Assembly: GCF_016756535.1 (NCBI RefSeq)
Contig: NZ_AP023247.1
Span: 2,108,501-2,172,500, forward strand
Length of the DNA stretch: 64,000 bases
DNA from: Mesorhizobium sp. 131-2-1
Lineage (GTDB): Bacteria; Pseudomonadota; Alphaproteobacteria; Rhizobiales; Rhizobiaceae
Direction: 5' to 3'
The position numbers and the translations under genes were made by a program. The notes beneath the pieces were generated by a model. It worked only from the letters and a program-made list of their open reading frames with translations, had not been told where the DNA came from and searched no databases. Below, in pieces: positions 8,523 to 16,824 of the stretch. Numbering within the stretch: position 1 is the stretch's first letter; each line of letters opens with the position of its first letter.

Positions 8523-9632
8523 TCAATGATTCTGGCCGCCGCGCCACATCGCATCCGGCACCACCACCAGCTTGCCGACAAACGCCTTGGCCACGAAGTC
8601 GCTCTGCGCACGATGGAAGTCCGACAGTCTGTAGACGCCGCCGACTAAGGGCCGGATCTTCTTTTCTTCGATGTAACGCACTATGCGGCGGAAATCCGCC
8701 CGCGTGCCCTGGCTCGAACCGTGCAGTTGCAGCTGCTTCAGATACATGGTGCGCAGGTCGAGCTGTACCACCGGCCCGGCGATTGCTCCGGCAGTTGTGT
8801 AGCGGCCTTCTGGCCGCAGGATACGAAGCAGATCGTTGAAGATGGCGCCGCCGACGAGGTCGGCGACCACATCGATGGCTTGGCCGCCAGTCGCCTCTGC
8901 GACTGCCGCCGGCAGGTCGGCAACACCGCGCGTGATGACCTTCTCGGCGCCGATGGCAAGCACTGCCTGTTCCTTGCCCTCGCCGACGACGGCATAGGGA
9001 ATGGCGCCGCGAGCGCGCGCCAGCTGCACGATGCCAGACCCGACACCACCTGACGCGCCGGTGACCAGGATGCGCTCGCCTGCCTTCAGTGCGGCGCGCT
9101 CCAGCATCTGCTCGCCGGTTAGATAGGCGCAGCAGAAGGTAGCGAGCTCGACATCGCTGAGCTCGGTATCAACGACATGCGCGTTCTCGGCCGGCAGGGC
9201 CTGGTATTCGGCGTAGCCGCCGTCCCGGCCATGGCCCATATAGTCGATGTCAGCCAGCGAATCGTCGTCGCGATTGTAGATGGAGAAATCGACCATTACC
9301 CGCTCGCCGATACGATCGGGCGACACGCCGTCGCCAACGGCGACGATCGTTCCAATCGTGTCGGCGCCCTGGATGCGCGGAAAAGTCAGCGTGTTGCCCT
9401 GGCGGCGCCAGGTTGACATAGCGGCCGCGTCCTCTTCCGTGCCATAGGCGCCCTGACGCACCCACACATCGGTGTTGTTCATGCCGCAGGCGCTGACCTT
9501 GACCAGCACTTCGCCGGCAGCCGGCGCGGGCACCTTGACGTCGGTGCGGTAGACGAGCTTTTCCGGACCGCCATGGTCGGTGAGCTGCACCGCGGCCATG
9601 GTGGCTGGAATGGTTCTGGTCATGGCATTCAT
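8523..9632 (-). CDS. Zinc-type alcohol dehydrogenase/quinone oxidoreductase family protein
   Basis: A 369-residue MDR-superfamily oxidoreductase with a GroES-like N-terminal half and a Rossmann NAD(P) site (VTGASGGVGSGIVQLA). The catalytic-zinc region reads ACGMNNTDVWVRQGAYG, where zinc alcohol dehydrogenases usually have C-G-x-C/H-x-D, so zinc binding is uncertain. It begins 8 bases after the doeD stop on the same strand, so it is the last gene of a doeC-doeD-dehydrogenase operon. This context suggests oxidation of a hydroxylated ectoine intermediate or an aldehyde, which is inference only; it is not a standard member of known ectoine degradation clusters. Confidence 0.8.
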   Translation of the reverse strand: MNAMTRTIPATMAAVQLTDHGGPEKLVYRTDVKVPAPAAGEVLVKVSACGMNNTDVWVRQGAYGTEEDAAAMSTWRRQGNTLTFPRIQGADTIGTIVAVGDGVSPDRIGERVMVDFSIYNRDDDSLADIDYMGHGRDGGYAEYQALPAENAHVVDTELSDVELATFCCAYLTGEQMLERAALKAGERILVTGASGGVGSGIVQLARARGAIPYAVVGEGKEQAVLAIGAEKVITRGVADLPAAVAEATGGQAIDVVADLVGGAIFNDLLRILRPEGRYTTAGAIAGPVVQLDLRTMYLKQLQLHGSSQGTRADFRRIVRYIEEKKIRPLVGGVYRLSDFHRAQSDFVAKAFVGKLVVVPDAMWRGGQNH

Positions 9633-9640
9633 CCCGAGTC

Positions 9641-11020
9641 TCAGAGGCTCGCGAACACGCTCTTCACCGCGTCCGCCGTCTTCGTCACCACCGTGTCGGC
9701 TTCCTCGCGCGTCAGGCAGAGCGGCGGCGCGAAGCCGAGGATGTCGCCCTGCGGCATGGCGCGGCCGAGGACGCCGCCGACGGCGAGTGCCACAGCGATC
9801 TGCGGCCCCACTTTGAGCGCCGGATCGAAGAAGACGCGGTCGTCGCGGTCCTTGACGAATTCGATCGCCGCCAGCATGCCGTCACCACGCACCTCGCCGA
9901 CATTTCTGTGGCCGCCGACGGCTTTGGCGAGCTCGGCGCGGAAATAGGCGCCGGTCTCGCCGGCATTCCTGACCAGGTCCATCTCGTCGATCAGTTCGAG
10001 ATTGGCGACACCGGCGGCAACGCAGATCGGATGCGCCGAATAGGTCCAGCCATGGCCAAGCGAGCCCAGCTTGTCGGAACCCTGGACCAGCACCTGCCAG
10101 ACCTTGTCGGAGACGATGACGCCGGAAAGCGGCGCATAGGCCGAGGTGAGGCCCTTGGCGATGGTGATCAGGTCTGGCCTGATGCCGTAATGGTCGGAGC
10201 CGAACATCGTGCCCAGCCGGCCGAAGCCTGTCACCACTTCGTCGGCGATGAGCAGCACGTCGTACTTCTTCAGCACGGCCTGGATCTTTTCCCAGTAGCC
10301 GGCCGGCGGCGGCACGATGCCGCCGGTGCCGAGGATCGGCTCGCCGATGAAGGCGGCGACCGTGTCCGACCCTTCGGCGAGGATCATTTCCTCCAGCTTA
10401 TCGGCGCAATATTGCGAGAACTGCTCCTCGCTCTGCGAGCGGTCGGCGCGGCGGAAATAGTACGGCGCCTCGGTGTGCAGGATCGGCGCGCGCGGCAGGT
10501 CGAAGGCGTTGTGGAACAGGTCCAGCCCGGTCAGCGATCCGGTCATCACGCCGGAGCCGTGATAGCCGCGCCAGCGCGAGATGATCTTCTTCTTCTCCGG
10601 CCGTCCAAGAACGTTGTTGTAATACCAGATCAGCTTGATGTTGGTCTCGTTGGCGTCGGAGCCGGAGAGGCCGAAATAGACCCTCGACATGCCCTCAGGC
10701 GCACGGTCGACGATCATCTTGGCCAAGGTGATCGACGCCTCGGTGCCGTGGCCGACATAGGCGTGATAGTAGGCGAGGTTCTTGGCCTGTTCAGCGATGG
10801 CGTCGGCGATCTTCTGGCGTCCATAGCCGACATTGACGCAATAGAGCCCGGCAAAGGCGTCGATGCTCTTCTTGCCGGTGTTGTCCCAGACGGTGACGCC
10901 TTCGCCGCCGGCCATGACGCGCGCCGGCGATTCGCCCCGCGCATGGGTGCCCATATGGGTCGAGGGATGGAAGAAATGGTCGCGGTCCCAGGCGGCGAGT
11001 TCGTTGGACTGTTCGAGCAT
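9641..11020 (-). CDS. doeD: L-2,4-diaminobutyrate transaminase DoeD (class III aminotransferase)
   Basis: A 459-residue PLP-dependent class III aminotransferase. The cofactor Asp lies in LLIADEVVTGFGR (Asp260) and the Schiff-base Lys in ITIAKGLTSAYAPLSG (Lys289). Within this cluster it should convert L-2,4-diaminobutyrate to aspartate-4-semialdehyde, the penultimate step of ectoine degradation. The start at 11020 is chosen because AAGGAGTC sits 7 bases upstream; an in-frame ATG 16 codons earlier has no such site. It lies between doeC (29 bases upstream) and the alcohol dehydrogenase. By sequence alone it could also be a putrescine- or GABA-type aminotransferase; the neighbours decide. Confidence 0.88.
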   Translation of the reverse strand: MLEQSNELAAWDRDHFFHPSTHMGTHARGESPARVMAGGEGVTVWDNTGKKSIDAFAGLYCVNVGYGRQKIADAIAEQAKNLAYYHAYVGHGTEASITLAKMIVDRAPEGMSRVYFGLSGSDANETNIKLIWYYNNVLGRPEKKKIISRWRGYHGSGVMTGSLTGLDLFHNAFDLPRAPILHTEAPYYFRRADRSQSEEQFSQYCADKLEEMILAEGSDTVAAFIGEPILGTGGIVPPPAGYWEKIQAVLKKYDVLLIADEVVTGFGRLGTMFGSDHYGIRPDLITIAKGLTSAYAPLSGVIVSDKVWQVLVQGSDKLGSLGHGWTYSAHPICVAAGVANLELIDEMDLVRNAGETGAYFRAELAKAVGGHRNVGEVRGDGMLAAIEFVKDRDDRVFFDPALKVGPQIAVALAVGGVLGRAMPQGDILGFAPPLCLTREEADTVVTKTADAVKSVFASL

Positions 11021-11049
11021 TTTTTGACTCCTTGAAGTTCCGGGATAGC

Positions 11050-12543
11050 CTACGCCACGTCCAGGCAAAGGTACTTGAGGTCGGTGAAAGCTTCGAGCCC
11101 GTGGCGCGAGCCTTCGCGGCCGATGCCGGACTGCTTGACGCCGCCGAACGGGATCGGCGCGCCGGTGATCTTCACCCGGTTGATGGCGATCATGCCGTAG
11201 TCGAGGGCGCGGCCCATGCGCGCCTGCCGGGCGCCGTTCGCGGTCACGACATAGGCGACGAGGCCGTATTCAGTGGCGTTGGCGCGGACGACGACCTCGG
11301 CCTCGTCGTCGAAGGGCGTCACGGCGGCGACCGGGCCAAAAGTTTCCTCGCGCATGATCAGCGCTTCGTCCGGCACGTCGACGAGCAACGTCGGCTGGTA
11401 GAACAGCGGCCCGGCTACATGGCGCTTGCCACCAGTCAGGCAACGCGCGCCGTGGGCGAGGGCATCGGTCACCTGCTCCTCCACCTTCTTGACGGCGCGT
11501 TCGTGCATCAGCGGCCCGATATCTGCGTCGCCCGAAAGCCCGTTGCCGGTGCGAAGCTGCTCGATGCGGTGGGCGAAGACAGCGCAGAACCGGTCATAGA
11601 TCGGTCGCTGCACATAGATGCGGTTGGCGGCCAGGCAATCCTGGCCGGAGGTGGCGAATTTGGCGTCGAGCGCGATCGCAACCGCTTTGTCGATATCGGC
11701 GTCGTCGAACACGATCAGCGGTGCATGGCCGCCGAGCTCCATCACCAGCCGCTTCATCGTCAGCGCACTTTGCGCGGCGATCAGCCGGCCGATTTCGGTC
11801 GAGCCGGTGAAGCTCATGGCGCGCACGCGGACATCCTCGCACATCCGCCCGACGATAGCGCGGGCATTGCCGGTGACGACATTGAAGACGCCGGCAGGCA
11901 GCCCGGCGCGCTCGCCGAGTTCGGCCAGCGCCAGCGCCGACAGCGGCGTTTCCGACGAAGGATGCGCGACGATGGTGCAGCCGGCGGCAAGGGCGGCGGC
12001 CGCCTTGCGGGTGAGCATCGCCGACGGGAAATTCCACGGCGTGACGACGCCTACGACGCCAAGCGGCTCGCGCCGCACCGTCATCTCGGCGCCCGGCAGG
12101 TGGCTGGTGACGCTTTCGGCGTTGAGGCGTTTGGCTTCCTCGGCATACCACTCGACGAAGGAGGCGGCGTAGTCGATCTCGCCAAGCGACTCCTTCAGCG
12201 CCTTGCCCTGTTCCAGCGTCATCAGCAGCGACAGATCCTCTTTGGCGGCAATAATCAGCTCGAACCATTTTCTAAGGATTCTGGCGCGCTCCTGCGGCAG
12301 CAGCGCCCGCCAGGCCGGAAAGGCGCGCGAAGCGGCATCGATCGCCTTTGTCGTCTGCCCGGCATCGAGTGCGGCGACGAAGGCGACGGTGGCACCAGTC
12401 GCCGGATCGGTGACCTCAAAACTTTCCGCCGCCTCGCTCGCCGTCCAATGGCCGTCGACATAGGCGAGCGCGCGCAGCAGCCGGCGGTCGGAAAGGCCGT
12501 CTAGGGCTTCATGGCGGTTCGTGCGGGCAAGATGCGCGGACAT
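11050..12543 (-). CDS. doeC: Aspartate-semialdehyde dehydrogenase DoeC (ALDH family)
   Basis: A 497-residue aldehyde dehydrogenase of the succinate-semialdehyde type. The catalytic set is present: Asn171 in VVTPWNFPSA, Glu269 in VMELGGHAP and nucleophile Cys303 in SGQDCLAANR. In ectoine catabolism DoeC oxidises L-aspartate-4-semialdehyde to aspartate. One position is odd: the cofactor-binding Lys of the usual K-P-(A/S)-x-x-T-P motif is His194 in VAHPSSETP, which may affect NAD/NADP choice. GGGAGACC lies about 10 bases before the ATG. First gene of a minus-strand unit with doeD. GabD-like function is the alternative. Confidence 0.87.
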   Translation of the reverse strand: MSAHLARTNRHEALDGLSDRRLLRALAYVDGHWTASEAAESFEVTDPATGATVAFVAALDAGQTTKAIDAASRAFPAWRALLPQERARILRKWFELIIAAKEDLSLLMTLEQGKALKESLGEIDYAASFVEWYAEEAKRLNAESVTSHLPGAEMTVRREPLGVVGVVTPWNFPSAMLTRKAAAALAAGCTIVAHPSSETPLSALALAELGERAGLPAGVFNVVTGNARAIVGRMCEDVRVRAMSFTGSTEIGRLIAAQSALTMKRLVMELGGHAPLIVFDDADIDKAVAIALDAKFATSGQDCLAANRIYVQRPIYDRFCAVFAHRIEQLRTGNGLSGDADIGPLMHERAVKKVEEQVTDALAHGARCLTGGKRHVAGPLFYQPTLLVDVPDEALIMREETFGPVAAVTPFDDEAEVVVRANATEYGLVAYVVTANGARQARMGRALDYGMIAINRVKITGAPIPFGGVKQSGIGREGSRHGLEAFTDLKYLCLDVA

Positions 12544-12862
12544 CGATCAGGTCTCCCGGTGCCGAGGCAATGCGGAGAGACTAGCCGCGCCGTTGAGACA
12601 GAGAGGCTGTTTCGGCAGCCGCACGTAGAGAGATTGTCTCTATTTGTCCGGAGGCGCGGATGATCTCTCTAGCTTGCCGGCTGGTGGGTGCCACCAAGCG
12701 GTGAAAATTGCCCGAGCCTCCTCAACTTCGTCGTCCTTGGGCGAAGCAGGAGCGCAACTGGGGTCTGCGCTGCGTCGCTTCGCTCCTTGCTCCGCCCGTG
12801 GATGACGAAGCGACGGACGTTTCGACCAATCTCGCGGGTGTGCGATCCGGGAGATGTAGCCC
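12544..12862. other. Intergenic region upstream of doeC, holding a palindromic repeat
   Basis: This 319-base gap lies between doeC and the doeX regulator, both on the minus strand. It should contain the doeCD promoter. Most of its middle is occupied by a long imperfect palindrome (12725-12812) that also appears near 63.2 kb. A purine-rich segment with repeated GAGA/TCTC at about 12590-12670 lies close to doeC. I see no gene. Confidence 0.5.
12725..12812. repeat. Palindromic intergenic mosaic repeat, copy A
   Basis: The left arm at 12725-12754 (ACTTCGTCGTCCTTGGGCGA onward) is an imperfect inverted copy of the right arm at 12772-12812. The right arm holds a 25-base block, 12772-12796, identical to the reverse complement of 63183-63207. 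It therefore belongs to a dispersed intergenic repeat family able to form a long hairpin. Such elements are common in rhizobial genomes, but family membership was not checked. Confidence 0.75.
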
Positions 12863-13354
12863 TCACGCTTGCCCCGGCAGCAGATCCGCCACCGGCAGCA
12901 CGGTCTCCTCCTTCACCGTCTTGGTGACGATGTAGGTGAAGTAGCGGTCGATGCCGATCTCGCGCTCGAGCAAGGCGTCGACCAGCCGCTGATAGGCATC
13001 GATGTCGCGCGCCATCACCTTCAACACATAGTCGACGCCGCCGCCCACCGACCAGCAGGCGACGATCTCGGGGATGTCGCGGATAGCGCGTTCGAAGCGG
13101 TCGAAATCGGCCTGGCGGTGGCTGGCCAGCGTTACCTCCATCAGCACGGTGGCGACGGGGGCGACGGCGCGCATGGCGACCCTGGCATGGTAGCCGGAGA
13201 CGATGCCAACCTTCTCCAGCTTGCGCAGCCGCATCCAGCACGGCGTCGGCGACAGGCCGACCTTGTCGGCCAGGGCCAGCTTGGTGATGCGCCCGTCGCG
13301 CTGGATGGCGTCGAGGATTTTGAGGTCGATCGGATCGAGTTTCGCTGCGGCCAT
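12863..13354 (-). CDS. doeX: Lrp/AsnC-family regulator of ectoine catabolism
   Basis: A 163-residue Lrp/AsnC regulator: an N-terminal helix-turn-helix (KLDPIDLKILDAIQRDGRIT, then LALADKVGLSPTPCWMRLRK) and a C-terminal RAM ligand-binding domain. AsnC-type regulators (DoeX in Halomonas) are regular partners of doe genes; here it sits between doeC and enuR. The start at 13354 is preferred because homologous proteins begin just before the HTH; an upstream ATG at 13384 would add 10 residues. Its likely ligand is an amino-acid-like intermediate of the pathway. It is transcribed away from enuR, with which it shares a short regulatory region. Confidence 0.88.
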   Translation of the reverse strand: MAAAKLDPIDLKILDAIQRDGRITKLALADKVGLSPTPCWMRLRKLEKVGIVSGYHARVAMRAVAPVATVLMEVTLASHRQADFDRFERAIRDIPEIVACWSVGGGVDYVLKVMARDIDAYQRLVDALLEREIGIDRYFTYIVTKTVKEETVLPVADLLPGQA

Positions 13355-13434
13355 GGGCGTCCACTTTTTGCTGCCCAACACCATGGGGGCGCATGATTTC
13401 GATTGTCAATTGCACTGATTTCGATCTCTAATAA

Positions 13435-13445
13435 GTCATGACATT
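13435..13445. promoter_or_regulatory. Candidate ectoine-regulator binding motif overlapping the enuR start
   Basis: GTCATGACATT spans the enuR start codon. A near-identical element, GTCATGATATT, lies at 14894-14904 before ehuA, with TTGACATGATT at 14915-14925. The shared motif in two promoters of one regulon suggests an operator, perhaps for EnuR, allowing autoregulation. This is inference from motif sharing only. Confidence 0.35.
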
Positions 13446-14823
13446 GTGGCAGCCCGATCCCGCCCTCATCCGCCGGCCGGCCTATCAGTCGCTCGCCGAC
13501 CAGTTCGCCCGCGCCATCCATGATGGGCGCCTCGCCAACGGCGTCCGGCTGCCGACGCATCGCCGGCTAGCTGAAGACCTGAATTTGTCGGTGCAGACGG
13601 TGAGCCGCGCCTATGAAGAGCTGATCCGGCGCGGCCTGATTTCAGGTGAGATCGGCCGCGGCAGCTTCGTCCAGACGCAGCGCCGCGAGGAGGAGCCGCC
13701 CTACATTCCCGAGCGGCTGGGCGAGGTCATCGACCTCTCGATCCTCAAGCCGGTCTGCGAGCCGATGCACCTGGAGCGGCTGAAGCAGGCGCTGGGCTGG
13801 CTCGCCGAAAACCTGCCGGCGAGCTCGGCGCTCTCCTTTCGCCCGAACATGGTCTTTCCGCGCCACCGCGCCGTTGCGATCGAGTGGCTGCGCCTTTGCG
13901 GCCTCGACGCCTCGCCGCAGAACGTCAGCCTGACCAACGGCGCCACCGCCGGCATGACGGTGGCGCTGATGAGCGTGGCGCCGCCCGGCTCGACGGTCGC
14001 CACCGAGGCCATCGGCCACCATACGCTGGTGCCGCTCGCCCGCTATCTCGGCTTCAACCTCGAAGGCCTGCCGATCGACGGCAACGGCCTGATCCCGGAA
14101 GCGCTCGACGAGGCCTGCCGTCTCTCCGACATCCGCGCCGTCTTCGTGCAGCCTTCGGTGATCAACCCGACGGCGACGCTTATGGACGCCAGGCGGCGCG
14201 AGGAGATCGCGGCGGTCGCGCGCAAGCATGACATCGCCATCATCGAGAACGACGTGCTGGGGCCGCTGGTCGAGGACCGGCCGCAGCCAGTCGCCGCCTT
14301 CGCGCCCGAGCGCACGCTCTACGTCACCTCCTTCACCAAGATCACCGTGCCTGGCCTGCGCATCGGCTACCTCGCGGCGCCCGACCGCTATGTCGCGGCG
14401 GTGGCCAACCGCCATCTCGTCTCGAACTGGATGGCGACACCGATGGTTGCCGAGATCGCCACACGCTGGGTGACCGATGGCACGGCGATGGAGCTGGTCC
14501 ACTGGCAGCGCGCCGCGCTCAGGCGGCGCCAGGACATCGCCGCGGAAGTGCTCACCGGCCTCGACTACCGCGCCCATCGCGACGGGCTGCATTTGTGGCT
14601 GGAGCTGCCCGGCGACCGCGCCGAGGAGAGTTTTGTCTCGCAGGCGCGCCTGCGCGGCGTGGCGATCGCGCCCGGCACCTCGTTCCGCATCGCCGAAGCA
14701 CCCTGGCATCCGGCCGTGCGCATCTCGCTGGGTTCGACCACCGAGGGGGAACTGCGCGCTGGCCTGAGCGTTGTCGCGAAGCTTCTGCTTGGCGATCCGG
14801 AACATCTCCTGCTCGCCATCTGA
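13438..14823 (+). CDS. enuR: MocR/PdxR-type regulator of ectoine uptake and use, EnuR
   Basis: A 461-residue MocR-subfamily GntR protein. The N-terminal winged helix includes LPTHRRLAEDLNLSVQTVSR, followed by a fold-type-I aminotransferase-like domain with the PLP lysine Lys301 in YVTSFTKITVPGLRIGY. In characterised EnuR proteins the PLP-bound regulator represses the ectoine genes and is released by the intermediates N-alpha-acetyldiaminobutyrate and diaminobutyrate. It is divergent from doeX and precedes ehuA by 155 bases, a typical place for the local regulator. Retention of the cofactor Lys supports the same sensing mechanism. Confidence 0.9.
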   Translation: MTLWQPDPALIRRPAYQSLADQFARAIHDGRLANGVRLPTHRRLAEDLNLSVQTVSRAYEELIRRGLISGEIGRGSFVQTQRREEEPPYIPERLGEVIDLSILKPVCEPMHLERLKQALGWLAENLPASSALSFRPNMVFPRHRAVAIEWLRLCGLDASPQNVSLTNGATAGMTVALMSVAPPGSTVATEAIGHHTLVPLARYLGFNLEGLPIDGNGLIPEALDEACRLSDIRAVFVQPSVINPTATLMDARRREEIAAVARKHDIAIIENDVLGPLVEDRPQPVAAFAPERTLYVTSFTKITVPGLRIGYLAAPDRYVAAVANRHLVSNWMATPMVAEIATRWVTDGTAMELVHWQRAALRRRQDIAAEVLTGLDYRAHRDGLHLWLELPGDRAEESFVSQARLRGVAIAPGTSFRIAEAPWHPAVRISLGSTTEGELRAGLSVVAKLLLGDPEHLLLAI

Positions 14824-14893
14824 TCATGTCGCCCGAAAGCGCAGCGATTTTTGGGCGCAAATTGCCCTGGGATTGGGCCGCGCCGGAAATATT

Positions 14894-14925
14894 GTCATGA
14901 TATTATTTTCCTAATTGACATGATT
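14894..14925. promoter_or_regulatory. AT-rich ehuA promoter region with paired GTCATGAT/GACATGAT motifs
   Basis: GTCATGATATT (14894-14904) and TTGACATGATT (14915-14925) form two related half-elements 21 bases apart in a distinctly AT-rich patch of the enuR-ehuA gap. The first matches the motif at the enuR start in 10 of 11 positions. The TTGACA could also serve as a -35 element. Proposed as the regulated promoter of the ehu-eut-doe operon. Confidence 0.4.
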
Positions 14926-14978
14926 TAGCGCGTTCCCCATCGTTAAGGGCATAGGCTTCTCCAGAACGGGGAAATTGA

Positions 14979-15764
14979 TTGTCCGCGCCCATCATCAAGG
15001 TCGATGCCATTTCGAAAAGCTTCGGTGCCTTCAAGGTGCTGGACGGCCTGTCGATGCAGGTCATGCCGGGCGAGAAGCTGGCGCTGATCGGTCCGTCCGG
15101 CTCCGGCAAAACGACGATCCTGCGCATCCTGATGACGCTGGAGAAGATCGACGGCGGCCACATCCAGGTCGACGGCGAGCAACTCTACCACATGGAGCGC
15201 AACGGCCAGCTTCTGGCTGCCGACGAGCGCCATTTGGCGAAGATGCGCCAGAAGATCGGCATGGTCTTCCAGCTGTTCAATCTGTTCCCGCACAAATGCG
15301 TCATGGACAACGTAACGCTGGCACCGATGCTGACCAAGGGCGTGCCCCGCACCGCCGCCGAGAAGCGGGCGATGGAGCTGCTCGACATGGTCGGCATGGC
15401 CGACAAGGCCAAGGCGATGCCGGCCCAACTTTCCGGCGGCCAGAAGCAGCGCGTGGCGATTGCCCGCGCGCTGGCGCTGTCGCCGAAGATCATGCTGTTC
15501 GACGAGGTCACCTCGGCGCTCGATCCCGAACTGGTCGAGGAGGTGCTCAACGTCATGCGCAAGCTCGCCGCCGAGACCGACATGACGATGCTGCTCGTCA
15601 CCCACGAAATGGGCTTTGCCCACGACTTCGCCGATCGGGTGCTGTTCTTCGACCGCGGCAAGATCGTCGAGGAAGGCAAGCCCGACGAGATTTTCCGCCA
15701 TCCCAAACAGGAGCGCACGCAAGGCTTCCTGAAGAAGATCATCGCGGCCGGACATCGCGTCTGA
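14979..15764 (+). CDS. ehuA: Ectoine/hydroxyectoine ABC transporter ATP-binding protein EhuA
   Basis: A 261-residue ABC ATPase of the polar amino acid uptake family. It shows Walker [10 protein letters not shown], the Q-loop region [12 protein letters not shown], the signature [15 protein letters not shown] and Walker [15 protein letters not shown] followed by the switch His in LLVTHEMG. It powers import by EhuC/EhuD with binding protein EhuB. Translation starts at TTG with a GGGGA sequence about 7 bases upstream. First structural gene after enuR and head of a nine-gene plus-strand operon. Confidence 0.92.
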   Translation: MSAPIIKVDAISKSFGAFKVLDGLSMQVMPGEKLALIGPSGSGKTTILRILMTLEKIDGGHIQVDGEQLYHMERNGQLLAADERHLAKMRQKIGMVFQLFNLFPHKCVMDNVTLAPMLTKGVPRTAAEKRAMELLDMVGMADKAKAMPAQLSGGQKQRVAIARALALSPKIMLFDEVTSALDPELVEEVLNVMRKLAAETDMTMLLVTHEMGFAHDFADRVLFFDRGKIVEEGKPDEIFRHPKQERTQGFLKKIIAAGHRV

Positions 15765-15836
15765 CCGCTTTGCAAAAGGCGACGCAGACGCCCCGAAGCA
15801 ACGCAAACCAAGACAAGAAACAAGGACTTGGGAACA

Positions 15837-16688
15837 ATGAAGAAGCTTGCCATTCTAGCCGGCGTCGCCGGCCTCGCGGTGACCACGATGCTGCTCGCCT
15901 CTGGCGCGCGTTCGGCCGACGACGCCAAGCTCGAGCAATTGAAGGGGCAGGGCTTCGCCCGTGTCGCCATCGCCAATGAGCCGCCCTATACCGCGGTGGC
16001 CGCCGACGGCAAGGTCTCGGGCGCAGCCCCGGACGTGGCGCGCGAGATTTTCAAGCGCCTCGGCGTCAACGACATCGTCGCCTCGATCTCGGAATACGGT
16101 GCGATGATCCCGGGCTTGCAGGCCGGCCGTTTCGACGTCGTCACCGCCGGCCTGTTCATGAAGCCGGAGCGCTGCGCGGCGGTCGCTTATTCCGAGCCGG
16201 TGCTTTGCGATGCCGAGGCGATGCTGGTCAAGAAGGGCAATCCGAAGGGCTTCAAGAGCTATGAGGACGTCGCCAAGGACTCGTCCGCAACCATCGGCGC
16301 GCCGGGCGGCGGCACCGAGGAGAAGCTGGCCCTCAATGCCGGCGTGCCGCGCGAGCGCGTCATCGTCGTGCCGGACGGCCAGAGCGGCCTGAAGATGCTG
16401 CAGGACGGCCGCATCGACGCCTATTCGCTCCCCGTCCTTTCGATCAACGACCTGGTCAAGAAGGCCAACGATCCGAACCTCGAAGTCATCGCCCCGGTCC
16501 AGGGTGCGCCGGTCTATTGCGATGGTGCGGCCTTCAAGAAGGGCGATGAGGCCTTGCGCGATGCTTATGATGTCGAACTGGCCAAACTGAAGAAGTCGGG
16601 CGAGTTCGCCAAGATCATCGAGCCCTACGGCTTCTCGGCCGCCGCCGCGATGTCGACGACGCGCGACAAGCTCTGCGCGGCGAAGTAG
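15837..16688 (+). CDS. ehuB: Ectoine/hydroxyectoine periplasmic binding protein EhuB
   Basis: A 283-residue solute-binding protein of the family 3/PAAT type. It has a Sec signal peptide (MKKLAILAGVAGLAVTTMLL, cleavage expected near ARSADD). The binding-domain start FARVAIANEPPYTAV is typical. It should capture ectoine and 5-hydroxyectoine in the periplasm for EhuCD-EhuA. The ATG at 15837 is chosen over the TTG at 15828 because AAGGA lies 11 bases before it and the encoded signal peptide then begins normally. Confidence 0.92.
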   Translation: MKKLAILAGVAGLAVTTMLLASGARSADDAKLEQLKGQGFARVAIANEPPYTAVAADGKVSGAAPDVAREIFKRLGVNDIVASISEYGAMIPGLQAGRFDVVTAGLFMKPERCAAVAYSEPVLCDAEAMLVKKGNPKGFKSYEDVAKDSSATIGAPGGGTEEKLALNAGVPRERVIVVPDGQSGLKMLQDGRIDAYSLPVLSINDLVKKANDPNLEVIAPVQGAPVYCDGAAFKKGDEALRDAYDVELAKLKKSGEFAKIIEPYGFSAAAAMSTTRDKLCAAK

Positions 16689-16696
16689 GCGCGTCC

Positions 16697-16790
16697 TTCC
16701 TTCTCCCCGTTCACGGGGGAGAAGGTGTCACGAAGTGACGGATGAGGGGCGGTGCCAGCATTCGAAGGTTAGTGCTGCCCCTCATCTGCC
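16697..16790. repeat. RIME-like intergenic palindromic repeat between ehuB and ehuC
   Basis: Two palindromes lie in series: CCTTCTCCCC (from 16699) paired with GGGGGAGAAGG (to 16725), and GATGAGGGGC (16741-16750) paired with GCCCCTCATC (16777-16786). This two-palindrome arrangement and the CTCCCC/GATGAGGGGC wording resemble the rhizobial intergenic mosaic elements. Placed between the binding-protein and permease genes, it could form an mRNA hairpin that stabilises the upstream ehuAB message. Confidence 0.7.
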
Positions 16791-16824
16791 TGCCAAGACC
16801 CAACGTTTGGAAACATCTAGTTCA

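Noticed and set aside
9908..11035. Long plus-strand frame opposite doeD
   Set aside because: It is an antisense frame of a well-matched aminotransferase with no family pattern; GC-rich codon usage commonly creates such frames.
11032..12504. 490-residue plus-strand frame opposite doeC
   Set aside because: The minus-strand frame carries all aldehyde dehydrogenase motifs; the antisense product is Arg/Gly/Asp-biased with no domain.
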